From: Tillus elongatus
Taxonomy: Eukaryota; Arthropoda; Insecta; Coleoptera; Cleridae
NCBI GenBank assembly: GCA_964006375.1
Contig: OZ023263.1
Span: forward strand, 130,175,454 to 130,239,453
DNA: 64,000 bases
Direction: 5' to 3'
Below, in pieces: positions 35,504-45,995 of the stretch. Position numbers and translations under genes: made by a program. Below the pieces are notes generated by a model. The model was not told the origin of the DNA. It saw only the letters and a list, made by a program, of their open reading frames with translations, and did not search any database. Every line of letters begins with the position of its first letter. Positions within the stretch are counted from its first letter, which is position 1.

Positions 35504-37020
35504 ATTTTTTTCATCAATGAGACATTCTTTGCTGATGTGAATATTTGTGAAATCTATGGATAATGATTGTAGTATGTTTTACATATGGTATTTGCTCTTT
35601 TCCTAACCACTTCTTCAAATTCCATTTTCTGTAATACGGGAATGAAGACTGAGGCATACAAATTATTCAATCAACATTCACCTGAAAGCTTGATACTTAC
35701 CTTGAAATATTATTTGATTTTGTGGCACATTCATTGTTTTTACATTGTTATACAGGCCGTCAGGAAATAATGAGGTGTTATGCTACTCAATTTTTTTTTG
35801 AAAACTCAAAGATAACAGAGTTACAGGGTGTCAAAAATTATTATTATTAACATCCGTCTTATTTTATAATTACCCTGGACTATTTCGCAAGCAAAATCAC
35901 AACACACTATTATCTGCCAAAACTGACTCTACATGATCTTGTTTACCGAGAATGTTTTCCAAGCACACTTCACTAATATTGAAAATGTGATTAGGTGATT
36001 TCGCTTTCAATCAATACCATCAAATCTTTGAGAACGGTTTTCTCGAACACCGTTAGTTTATCGTGATGCAACAAGACTACTTTTTTGAAGATTTTACTAT
36101 TCTATTCTTAATTGTGTATAACTAGATTTGTGATAAAGATTCAAGCAAAAAAGTTATGAGTCAGTTGGTCAAGGGCAGTTTCGGCCTTTAGGTTCCAAGG
36201 GATCCACATTAAAGTTGCAACAAAAATACAAAATGGTATTTTATACGAGTGCACCAAATTTGAAGAAAATCAATTTACGACAAAAAAGCTATCAACAAAA
36301 ATTTGAAAACTCGTTTATTTTTGAGTTTTCAAAAAAATGCCATAGCAACTTGTGGCACTATTTTTGGAGTAGCATAACCCTGATTTTTTTGCTCACCATT
36401 TCCGGGAACCTGTAAAGGGATTCACAATTTATGCACCGATTGGAAGCACACATGCGGATCGTATGTAGACATGTTAGCTGAGCACTGCGTTTTGATTTAT
36501 TCAGTAATGATTATCAAGCATTAATGTGCAAACTTGTGCTATTCATTTATTAAGATCATTCATAATCATATACTACAAAATGATGAGGTATCACATGATC
36601 TCATTCACATACATAATAAAAGCCTGGTATCACACGCTGATTTTTCTACATTTTTTGCTCGGGAAGGATATGTGATGAAGTCTACCAAACTTAACAGTGC
36701 ATTTTAGGATTCTGAGTACCGGCAGAATATTGTACATATCAATAGTCATGTTAAGTGATTGATTTAATTGGATTTAGTGATTATGATATGATTATTGAAT
36801 AGAAATTGAGTTCAAATCGTCAAAATATGTACGAGTATTACAATCCACAATGATAGTCGTCTTTGAAATTGAAATTTCATTAGTATGAAAATACAAACAA
36901 ATTAAACTGAAAAACAATTCATATCAGATACATTTCAAACGGAATAGATGTTTAATCATAAACAGCAAACAGAATAAATCTGAATGTATACCTAAAATAA
37001 TGGTGCTCAATAATTTTTGT
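35504..37020. other. Unassigned sequence
   Basis: Short frames (35585-35770, 36215-36415) have no recognisable domain. I see no repeat shared with the rest of the window. Confidence 0.4.
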
Positions 37021-37021
37021 A

Positions 37022-37375
37022 GCTTTTTTGTACAAATACTTTCGTTTTCTGCCAATCTTTATTCTTGAAAATGCCAGGATACTTTTTCCTGATAACTTCA
37101 CATTCATATTTTTTCGGTAGTTTTCTAGGTTTTATGTGCTCCTTAAAGTTGCCTTTCATAATTATTTTTTGCAGATCTGTCCAGGGAGTGAATTATCGCT
37201 TCTTTCCTTTTTTAATTATTGTTTCTTCGGCCTTAGTTGTGGTAATTTTAGAAGAGGTTCCGTTAACATGTAGGATCATGTCCTCTGTCTTGATTGTGTC
37301 CTCCTCATTACTGTCGTCACTACTGTGTTGCTGACCTAGTAAATCTTCGTCCACTTTTATGTCAATATCATCCAA
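37022..37375 (-). pseudogene. C-terminal fragment of an uncharacterised arthropod protein (W..FKEHI..K..P domain)
   Basis: The minus strand opens with an acidic stretch MDDIDIKVDEDLLGQQHSSD, continues to KKGKKR, meets one TAA, and carries on in the same frame as FTPWTDLQKIIMKGNFKEHI, then PRKLPKKYECEVIRKKYP and DWQKTKVFVQKSYKNY before a proper stop at about 37022. The tryptophan-rich 'W-T-x(5)-I-x(6)-F-x(2)-H-I ... K-x-P ... W' pattern resembles the C-terminal domain of uncharacterised arthropod proteins, some of which carry a tyrosine-recombinase-like region upstream. I cannot name it. The upstream part was not found, so it is a broken relic or a last exon of an unseen gene. A single stop could also be a read-through or a sequencing error. 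Confidence 0.4.
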
Positions 37376-38569
37376 GTGTTGTCCTGAGGACTAAGCTAAC
37401 ATTTTACTATAAGCAACAGGTAGTTTTTTATAAATCGACTCCTAATAGATAAGGTTTGGCATCCTACATGCAAGCTGACACAATTTTTACCTTTTGATTT
37501 ATTGTCTTTGCTGAGTTATTTACATTCCTCGCTGTAAAGTAGACATTTTTTTCCATAATTTCTCTATTTTGTTGCTTGTATATTACATGATCCTTTCCTG
37601 GTACACCCCTTACGCTCAGGTACTTACCCACAACTCCATTTCTCAGATTCCATTCCGCCGTTTTTTTATTTTTTTACTGTTATGGTGGCACGGCCCCCGG
37701 GGTCGGTACAGGAGATGCAACGGGTCTGGTGCTTCGTCGTGTGGGTCTTCCTCCCTTTCCTGCATGCCTACAACCACCCTCAATGCAAAAACCAGCAAAA
37801 AATGTATTGGGAACAACCCCCAAGAAAGTTACGGGAGCTGCGGCGAATATGGGTGCTGTGCGGGACAGACGCGGGGTTTAATAGAGTTATGGCTGCAAAA
37901 TGTGAAAAGGCCGCTTTTCAAAGTCCGGCTAAATGATTTTTTAGCATTTTCCGCTCATATTTCCTCCCCGTCCAGCATTCATATTAATTCCTGGTCCCTT
38001 AAGTTTCTTCCGGGGACGGTTGTTTGCAACAAATTTTTCTTGTCGGTTCTGCATCCAGGGAGGGGTTCTAAGCATGTTTCTAAAATACATTCCTAAAAAC
38101 CCTCAGTGCAGTAAACTGCAAATTTACCAAAATTTCATTCCACCTTGTCGCCTATAGTGTCTTTTCAGATAATATATAAAACAGCACTAAATGCAATGAG
38201 TTCACTTGCGTTTTCACTTGTTTTTGATTTTTATATTAGATATATAGACACAAGATAAGTATAATTAAGGGGGGGCCCTTAAATTAGCATTTGGCCAACA
38301 CAAACTTGAAAAGTAGGGAAGTTATATTTAGGGCGGGTAAACAGATATAAATATGATTTCGTCATCATGTCAGAGCAGTTCTCTGATCATAAAAATTACC
38401 TCTAACTGTATGAACACAAAAATTAGTAAAATTTATTCATAAAATCTAATGAAAAAACAACAGTATCGTAATTTTCTAAGAGGTTAACATGTGATGAAAC
38501 GTGAAATTCACTGTACCGCGGCGTAGTATTATGTTGCGACTGTATTCTCCACATGCCGTCATGCGTATG
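37376..38569. other. Unassigned sequence with a GC-richer patch
   Basis: The patch 37680-37940 is distinctly richer in G and C than its surroundings and opens in two plus-strand frames (84 and 175 codons). Neither shows a known domain and frames do not agree. It may be decayed coding DNA belonging with the relic at 37022-37375. Confidence 0.35.
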
Positions 38570-39445
38570 ACAAAAATAGTGCTGCAAATTAAATCATAAA
38601 CTCCACATAGCTGTGATAATCTACTCTCCTCAGAAAGACATTTTCCTTAAATGAATTTATAGGGTCCATTACTTGACCACAAATAAAAAGATGTATTCGT
38701 GTACCCATAAATTCCTGAGACGTTATATTACTCAAGTTTTAATGAGAAAATGGCAATTTTTACCAAATCACCCCTCATTTATCACATACCCCCTGAAGCG
38801 ATCTTATCCAAAAACAATCGAAGCGTTCCTTTGTCGGGTACTAACTGGATAGCAAATTTGAACATGATAACTCAATTCATTCGAAAGTTATCGCGCCTAT
38901 TAACAGACAGGCAGCCGGGAGACCGACAAAAAAAAATCGTTCCAGAGTCAAGTTTTTTATGTTTTGAGACTTTTTACGCCGTTTTGGCAAAAACAAAATG
39001 TCGAAATTTCTGTCACCGATATTCGACCCCCACGCAGTCAACCCCTAAATTTAATTTCAACACAAAATACCAGATGTTTGATGAAATTGAAAATTTTCTA
39101 ATAAACAGACCCTAAAACGTTATATAACTCGAGTTTTAACGAAAAAATTTCAATTTCCACCAAATTACCCCCCATTCATCACCTACCCCCTAGACTGATT
39201 TTAACCAAAAACAATCCGAACCGTTCGTTTGTCGGGTGCTAACTGTATACCGAATTTGAACACGATATCTCAATTCGTAACAAAGTTATTGTGATTACAA
39301 ACATACATACACACCGACAGAACAATAAATTCGTTGCCGAATCATATTTTCTATATGTTTTGACACGTTTTACAACGTTTAAGCAAAAAAAAATTAAAAT
39401 TTTTGTCGCAGATGTCATACTTCGTATACACGTATCGACGATATG
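38570..39445 (+). repeat. Family C repeats, two tandem copies
   Basis: Two direct copies start at about 38716 and 39112 ('gacgttatattactcaagtt' / 'acgttatataactcgagttt') and share 'aaaaacaat.cgaa.cgttc' and 'tttgtcgggt.ctaactg'. The first copy has extra 5' sequence ('cacatagctgtgataatct') also present, inverted, at 33918-33960. The 121-codon frame in the first copy is not preserved in the second. Confidence 0.8.
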
Positions 39446-39898
39446 GAAATAATAGGTAGCCGCATGTAATTGTGTCATGCTGAATACTATTCTCGCATTC
39501 TTCATAACACTGTATGATTCAGAACGCCACAAGGCATAGTTGTCAAATCAAGGACCGATAAATCTTACCCGTTCGCGTATATTCCGTATATTTGATGCGC
39601 CCCCAGCGACAAGTACAATGAACTATAATACTCTTATTCCCTTCATGTGACTAACATTGCTGCACTTTCAATATCATCAATTCATAGTTCCATTTTATAT
39701 TTTAGGGTAAAGCAGCCACGCTTTGTTGGTAGAATAGAGGTGGTTACTCATCCTGCTTTTGAAATTAATGAAGAAAGAGCGGCGATTTCGAATCTACAAC
39801 GGAATTACATTATCGCGTCCGATATTCGGACGTAATAATGAAATGGACGCCGTTGTCACCGTAATCGACAAATGTATGGTTGCAACAATGATAGCAAG
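39446..39898. other. Unassigned sequence
   Basis: No gene recognised. It ends at a (TA)n array that adjoins the gypsy LTR. Confidence 0.4.

Positions 39899-39959
<61 letters not shown>
39899..39959. repeat. (TA)n array abutting the gypsy 3' LTR
   Basis: Pure TA array directly followed by TGTCAC, the outer LTR end. Confidence 0.97.
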
Positions 39960-39962
<3 letters not shown>

Positions 39963-40205
39963 CACGTTCCACGGGGTTCGTTGACCACCAAAACACAGCT
40001 TTCCAAACTACTAATTTATTATAAGCAACTATTTTCCAACACCAGTATCAACTAAAATATTTCTCTCTATTATTAAATGTCACTTCTGGTCCCTTCTAGA
40101 AATGTAATTCCAGAGTGTTCGCTCTTACCGACACACTTTATAACCGACATATGGCCATAGAAGTAACAGAGTCCATAAGCTTAATTCTCATAGGCAAATG
40201 TGGCA
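39960..40205 (-). repeat. Gypsy 3' LTR (about 246 bp)
   Basis: In element orientation it begins TGCCACATTTGCC (40205) just after the purine tract AAGAGGAGGGCAG, and ends GGAACGTGACA (39960). The ends form the expected TG...CA with TGCCAC/GTGACA inverted termini. Confidence 0.75.
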
Positions 40206-40216
40206 CTGCCCTCCTC

Positions 40217-41250
40217 TTATATTGGATCTTCCCAGTCGAATTCTGACATTTCTTGGTATGGCGTAAGTCTGTGCATATGGACCACCTCTATCTTGCTCTT
40301 CGGACTCCTCTGAATTCGATAGACAACGTCATTGATCCTTTTGACCACCTTATAAGGACCTTCCCATAATTTCTGTAGTTTCGGTGACCGTCCCTTGCGT
40401 CGTACTGGATTGTAGAACCACACACGATCTCCTTCTTTAAAACCAGCTGAATTAGCTCGCACGTCATAACGGGTCTTCATGCGGTGACTTTCTACTCGTA
40501 TATGCATTTTGACAGTAGAGTGGATGGCTTTTATTCTTCTTTCCAAATCTTTTATGTATTCATCAGTTGACCGTGGAGCATCTGTGGGTTTTCCAAATCA
40601 GGAGGAAGTCTTAACTCTCGCCCAAAAACCACGCTGGCTGGTGTATGTCCGGTAGTCTCATGTACAGCCGAGCGGTGTGCCAGTAGAAATAGTGGAATGT
40701 GCCGGTCCCAATCCGTTTGGTGTTCATTGACAAATATTCTTAAGTGGGACTCCAAAGTAGCATTGAATCTTTCCACCATTCCGTCAGATTTAGGGTGCAT
40801 GGGTGTAGTTCTCGTTTTTCTGATTCCCATAAGCTCACAAACCTTCTGAAATACAGCCAACTCGAAGTTGCGTCCTTGGTCAGAATAGATATCTAGTGGT
40901 GCGCCAAATCTGCAGAAAAACTCATTCACCAATACTTCTGCAACGGTAGTGGCCTCTTGATTCGGGACCGCAAACACTTCTGGCCACTTGCTAAAATAAT
41001 CCATGGCTACAAGCATATAGCGATTTCCTGCGTCTGTTCTAGGAAAAGGACCAGCTATATCGATTGCAATTCTTTCGAAAGGGGCTCCCACGTTGTACTG
41101 CTTCATTCGCACCCTGGTTTTTGATTTAGGCCCCTTACTAGATGCACACGGTTGGCAGGTTTTGCACTATTCTTCCACATTAGCTCTACATCGTAACCAA
41201 TAAAAACGTTCTCTGACTTTTCACAAAGTTTTCTTTACCCCTAAATGGCC
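40217..41250 (-). pseudogene. Gypsy integrase, frameshifted
   Basis: A zinc-binding CKTCQPCASSKG segment (about 41165-41110) has an in-frame stop just before it. The core (40552-41112) has the D,D(35)E triad: D18 in IAIDIAGPF, D78 in IYSDQGRNFE and E114 in GMVERFNATLE, numbered from the frame's first Met. A frameshift at about 40565 leads into the C-terminal region (40217-40546), with RVWFYNPVRRKGRSPKLQ and LWEGPYKVV, the GPY/F-type motif. The catalytic residues are intact even though the reading frame is broken. It would have integrated the element's DNA copy in the nucleus. Confidence 0.9.
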
Positions 41251-41469
41251 TCCACCTGCCCCGCCATGGATCTCCTCGATTACCTCCATAACTCTTGGCC
41301 GCGGAAGGATTATTTGCTTCAATATGCGGGTTCCATCCTCTGACTCCCAATTCCTGACCAGAAGATTAGCTTCGATTTCAATAGAGTCCCACTGGGCCCA
41401 GTACCTTTTGGTGGCAACGCTTTTATCACTAACTTCTGACCAAGTGGGTCTTTCGTGGCAAGTCTCTTT

Positions 41470-41988
41470 CTATCTGTAGATTGGTTGGATATCATGGTCT
41501 TCTTTTTGGTTCTCCATTAACCTCTGCGGGTCGCAATGGTTAACGGGTTGCACCGTTGTCCTCCTACACACTTCGAGATTCAATCCTTCTCCGTTTTCGG
41601 CAAAGATACAATGCTTGCATTTTGGTGGGCAAGGTCTCCTAGATAGGGCGTCGACATTGCCGTGCTGTCGTCCAGGGCGGTGTTCGATGATAAAATTGTA
41701 CTCTTGAAGGCGTTCAAGCCACCTCGCCATCTGCCCCTATGGATTTTTAAATTGAAGAATCCAGCGTAGGGAAGCGTGGTCGGTTCCCAGGAGGAATTCT
41801 TGACTATATAGATATTTGTGAATATGCTCCAACGTCTTGATAATGGCTAGAAGTTCTTTCCTCGTCACACAATAATTCTTTTCTGTTTTGGAAAGGGCTT
41901 TGCTAAAATACCCTACAACCTTCTCTTGGCATCCCTGTTCCTGCGAAAGAACACCTTCAATACCAACATTGCTCGCGTCCGTGTCCAC
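41470..41988 (-). pseudogene. Gypsy RNase H and linker, interrupted by a stop
   Basis: MDTDASNVGIEGVLSQEQ, the GYFSKALSKTEKNY segment, then RKELLAI and FLLGTDHASLRW carry the RNase H Asp/Glu positions. After FKNP a TAG breaks the frame, which continues as GQMARWLERLQEYNFIIEHR, RPGRQHGNVDALSRRPC and the linker. These are the typical RNase H to integrase linker sequences of gypsy elements. Confidence 0.88.
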
Positions 41989-42127
41989 AATAAACCTGTG
42001 ACCAGGAATATGTCAGAATCGGAGATGAACGGAGAGCCCGTTTTAGTGTCTCGAATGCTTTTTTACAATAATTGGTCCAAATGAAGGGTGTCTTTTCTTC
42101 CGTTAATTTTTACAAGGTTTCGCGATG

Positions 42128-42971
42128 TCAGAAAACCACTTTACAAAACGGTGGTAATATGCGCAGAGGCTCAGAAAGCTTCGCAGCTAATGTACATTGG
42201 TTGGAATGTCCCAGTGTATAATACAGTCTGTCTTCTCTGGGTTGGTTTTGACTCCATCTGGGGTGATAATGTAGCCTAAGTACTTGACTGCTTTTTGCAA
42301 GAGGCAGCATTTCTTTGGATTTAAATTCAAGTTGGCTCCCATTAGTTTCTTAAACACTTGTTCGACATTCTTCATGTGATCTTCGAACGACTTTCCTAAG
42401 ACAATGACGTGATCTAGGCACACGAGGTATGTTTTCCAGTGTAGACCTCTTAAAACCTTCTCCATTAGACGCTCAAAAGTGGCTGGAGCATTACACAACC
42501 CAAATGGTATGACGTTGAACCGACACAGTCCAATACCAGTGGTAAACGCAGTTTTTTCTTTGTCTTTGGGCTCAATCTCGACTTGCCAGTAGCCACTTTT
42601 CAAGTCCAATGTCGAAAACCATCTTGCACCTGCCAGTGTATCGTCAATTCTGGGAAGTGGATAGCTGTCTTCTTAGTGACATCATTTAACCGGCGATAAT
42701 CTACACAAAACCTCGTGCAGCCATCTTTCTTTTTTACTAACACTACTGGAGAGGCCCAAGGCCTTTGAGATGGTTCTATAACTCGTGCCTGTTCCATCTC
42801 CCTTAGCATGGTGTCAACCTCGTGCTCTTTTGCCAATGGTACCCTTCGCGGTGGTTGCTTGATTGGTACAGATGTCCCAGTCTCAATGCGATGGTATACT
42901 AGGTCTGTTCTTCCAAAATCGTTCTTGTCGATTACTAAGACGTTGCGATATTTGGACAGCAATTTAGCCAC
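42128..42971 (-). pseudogene. Gypsy reverse transcriptase with mutated catalytic box
   Basis: N-terminal part (42971-42600): PPRRVPLAKEHEVD, PWASPVVLVKKKDG and RFCVDYRRLND. A frameshift follows, then MDLKSGYWQVEIEPKDKEKT, NVIPFGLCNAPATFERLM and LNPKKCCLLQKAVKYLGY (42609-42187). The expected YxDD box reads CLDHVIVLG, so the tyrosine and the second catalytic aspartate are both changed. A TAG and the remainder of the thumb (LRSFLSLCAYYHRFVK) follow to 42128. The enzyme cannot be active. Confidence 0.92.
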
Positions 42972-43245
42972 TGCTTGCTTCTGTTGTGGAGAAACATTTC
43001 CACTAGCTTCTGCTAAGACATCCCGTAGATGTTCTGGAAGTGGTTCATCCGGGATGGACGAGGCTGGGCTGGTGGTGGCAACGCCGTATGATGGTTACTG
43101 GCGTGAATGTTCCGATTTCGGAACCTTTGGAAATCTTCTGATCAAAGCTCTTAAGGTTGGCTATTCTGAGAGCTGCCAGCTCTTTTAGTTCAATAAGAGT
43201 TTTACCGACTGGTAAAGCCTTCTTAAAAAGATCGTTGTTTTCTGG

Positions 43246-43700
43246 TTATATGATACCCACCACTTGTCCCGAAATGACTCCAACTATTTTCACTGGGACA
43301 ATACTTTCACTCTGGGCTCTCACAACGACATCTTCTTTGGCCGTGACTTTTCGAATCGCAAGTTTATTCACAGTCGACATGACTACTTCTTCATCACCGA
43401 AATTTAAAACAGTGTTCTCGAGATCTAACTTGACACCGTTACCTTGTAGGACATCTAGTCCAAGTATAATTGGTTTTCCAAGCTCCAATTTGTAGCTTGA
43501 CCTCAGTCTCACCAAATACACGAATCTGTTCGCCACCAGCTGCGGTCACTTTGTAGATTCTTTATGGCTTTCTTACCCTTCTTGGTACTATATCACGACG
43601 GATAAAATTTCTGAATGAGCCTGTGTCTACAACCATTTGAGCCTTCTTGTCGCTGATGTATCCGTCTACGATGAGCGTGTTGCCAGTGAAATAGTTGTCA
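43246..43700 (-). pseudogene. Gypsy aspartic protease
   Basis: AQMVVDTGSFRNFIRRDIV carries the DTG active site at about 43618-43626. A TAA follows in RVRKP, then RIYKVTAAGGEQIRVFGET (about 43560). The remaining segment includes GKPIILGLDVLQGNGVKLDL, matching the second half of such proteases. Upstream sequence to about 43780 is the gag/protease junction, where the element is cut. Confidence 0.8.
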
Positions 43701-43780
43701 ACTTCGGGGCATTGTGGTGGGCAGCCAGCTCTCGCTCCCTAAAGCTAGCTGCATTTAGTTTTCCTATGCGTTGATTTTGG

Positions 43781-44055
43781 GGGACCTGGCATGCGGGCTC
43801 TGTGGCTAGGGGGAGAAATAAGCCCAGCACGTCTTGTGCGAGTGTAAAGCGCTGGACCGCAAAAGACAACTGATCTACGGTCAAACTAGACCGGAGACGG
43901 AGCAATATAAAACTTTATCCCACCAATTTCTGTGCAGACTAGTTCAAGGCACAGTGATTTTGGAATGGGTGGAGTAAAAAGACAAAGGGCATGCACAATA
44001 AGCTAAAGGCTGCGGTGTTATGCGGGCGGCAAAAACGCAAACGAGCCCTGAGAAA
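43781..44055 (+). pseudogene. 3' end of a B-LINE non-LTR element (fragment B0)
   Basis: Matches the C-terminal zinc-finger region and 3' end of 45996-47440: 'gcccagcacgtcttgtgcga', 'ggaccgcaaaagacaactga' and 'gttcaaggcacagtgatttt', ending 'acgagccctgag' plus an A-run. Only the last 275 bp are present, in opposite orientation to the adjoining gypsy relic. Confidence 0.85.
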
Positions 44056-44060
44056 AAAAA

Positions 44061-45610
44061 GTGCCACAGAAAAAAAAAAACGTCTTATTTCAAACTCAGT
44101 CTGCATGGCTGGATAAAACTTTCAAAGTAACATTGTGTGACGAGGAGATGTCCGGTCCCTCAAATAAGCGTAATTTAAGTGCTGGACGACCAATGAGAAA
44201 ATGTCATGAATGCAATGAACGAGCCAAACGTATAAGGTGCAAAAACTTCGCGACAGTTATTCCGAAGAACAACTGAAAGCCGTAGCTGGGAAAACTTCTT
44301 CAGACAAGGGACACATGGATCCTCAAAAAGTCTTAGCTATGTTAATAGAGGCGCAGCTATTAAAGCATCAATATGAAGTGGTTCGTAGTGTGCTTAAGGA
44401 CTTCGGCTGTGATGTGTTGCCACCATATTATAAAGTTCGGGAAGAAGAAGTAGTATTATCCTGAAACCAATACTATTACGCCAATATCCGCTCAAGATGA
44501 TTTTCAAAGTTTGGTAGATCATACAGCAAATAGAATATTAGCCATTAAAGACATCATAAGTGAAGAGTGCATTTCAGAGGTACTGACTTTGACTTCGAAA
44601 CGGGGCTGTGATGGTTCGTCCAACCAAAGTCAGTAACACCAAATTTTAGCTGATGCATTTGGTGATATATCCGATGTAAACTTATTTATGGTGTCCATGG
44701 TGCCTTTAGTACTTGAAAGTGCCGACCATATAAACATATGGAAAAATATTAGACCTTCGTCAACTTAGTTTTGCCGACCAATTCAATTTGAATATGCAAA
44801 AGAAACTGCAGATAATAACAAAGAAATTTTCGAAAGGAGGGAAAGAACTAGAAATAGTCTGTTACCAACTTTTGTTAAGATAAAGGACAAAGTTATTAGT
44901 TTTTTATCCACTATGATGGATACGAAGGTAGCTCCCCCAAAGAAATGAACAACCTCGATTTAATTATAAAAAAAACCTGCAGTCAGAAAGCACTTCTGAA
45001 GGGCCTTTCTCCTTTACATGCCAGAATTAAATCTATGGAATTTGTTTTGTATATTGGGTATAACTTGACATTCCAGAGGTGGTATACTAACGTGGAAACT
45101 AAACCACAAAAGGAAGTAAACAAAACAAGAATTCACAAAGAACTGCGTGATCGATGGGATATTAGGGTTGATCACGTCCAACGGGGTTTGGTATAACAAA
45201 TACAGGAAATACATCCAGAAAAATGTTCACAATCCAGAGATAGTGTCGGAGGTAACTGGTGTAGATTCAGTATTAATTAAAAGGCTGGCCACAATATTAG
45301 AAGTAGTTACATGTGGAGTGACCGTAGACTCAAAAAAGTATAGAAAGTATGATTTAGATACAGCTAAGCGCTTTGTGGAGATGTATAACTGGTATATCAT
45401 GCCAGTCACAGTACATAAAATACGTATACATGGCGAAAGTATGGTTAGTAGTTTGTTTCTTCCTCGTGGCTCTCTATCTGAAGAGGCCCAGAATAAGGAC
45501 TACAGACTGCTAGTTAGTTGAGATCCATTGTTATCAAGTATAAGAGCGAAAAATGTAAAAAAGCACATGGATCTATCAGAGGAAGCAAAAGAGTTACTTG
45601 TAGGTTAAAC
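44061..45610 (+). pseudogene. RAG1/Transib-like transposase relic
   Basis: Several frames join to a protein of about 500 residues. Basic N-terminal region (MRKCHECNERAKRIRC, 44061-44276). MDPQKVLAMLIEAQLLKHQY (44237-44464). SKRGCDGSSNQSQ (about 44598), holding the probable first catalytic Asp. LGLSPLHARIKSMEFVLYIG-type block (about 45000). SEVTGVDSVLIKRLATILEV, MYNWYIMPVTVHKIRIHG, and LFLPRGSLSEEAQNKDYR (45147-45521), with the probable catalytic Glu in SEEAQ. This order (CDG ... LSPLHA ... SEEA.NK) fits a large arthropod transposase family related to Transib and RAG1. Frameshifts near 44240 and 45170, and stops near 44630 and 44768, disable it. Confidence 0.6.
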
Positions 45611-45995
45611 TGAAACGAAAATAAGCAACAATAAGTAATTGTTGGATTGTATGTATAGATATATTGTTCAAATTCTAGTATTATGTCGTATTGTATGGTA
45701 TGATAATCTTATTTTTAAGCTGTAACTGTTATTGATGCGCTGAAAGGACATAGCAGGAACAGATGCCCTCGCCTGAATTTGTTTGGGATTTTTATCGTGA
45801 GTCGGTTTCAATGAGAGGTTAAATCTCCTAAAGGTTTTTTTTTCAGAAAATAATTTATAGGAGTTATGGATGATGAGAAGAAATATTGAAAAAAATTCTT
45901 TTTCGAGAATGGACCGATTTTAAAATATGTTATGGTACAATATGTTACGGTTTCCGATAGGGGATGTAAATGAATGGGACGGTTGAAAAATAATG
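45611..45995. other. Unassigned sequence between two relics
   Basis: AT-rich; may include the 3' flank of the Transib-like element. No terminal inverted repeat was recognised. Confidence 0.4.

Larger units (their letters stand above)
39960..43780 (-). mobile_element. Ty3/gypsy retrotransposon, 5'-truncated and inactivated
   Basis: The minus strand carries protease, RT, RNase H and integrase in gypsy order, then a polypurine tract and a 3' LTR. At about 43780 it breaks off upstream of protease and joins the 3' end of a non-LTR element (43781-44055), so gag and the 5' LTR are absent. Many stops and frameshifts are present (in protease, between RT and RNase H, at the RNase H/integrase linker, and in the integrase zinc region). 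Element lineage within gypsy was not determined. Confidence 0.9.

Noticed and set aside
37569..38096. 175-codon plus-strand frame
   Set aside because: The overlapping frames disagree, there is no domain, and composition alone (GC-rich patch) can explain the lack of stops.
38750..39115. 121-codon frame in family C
   Set aside because: Not preserved in the adjacent tandem copy at 39112, so it is not a gene.
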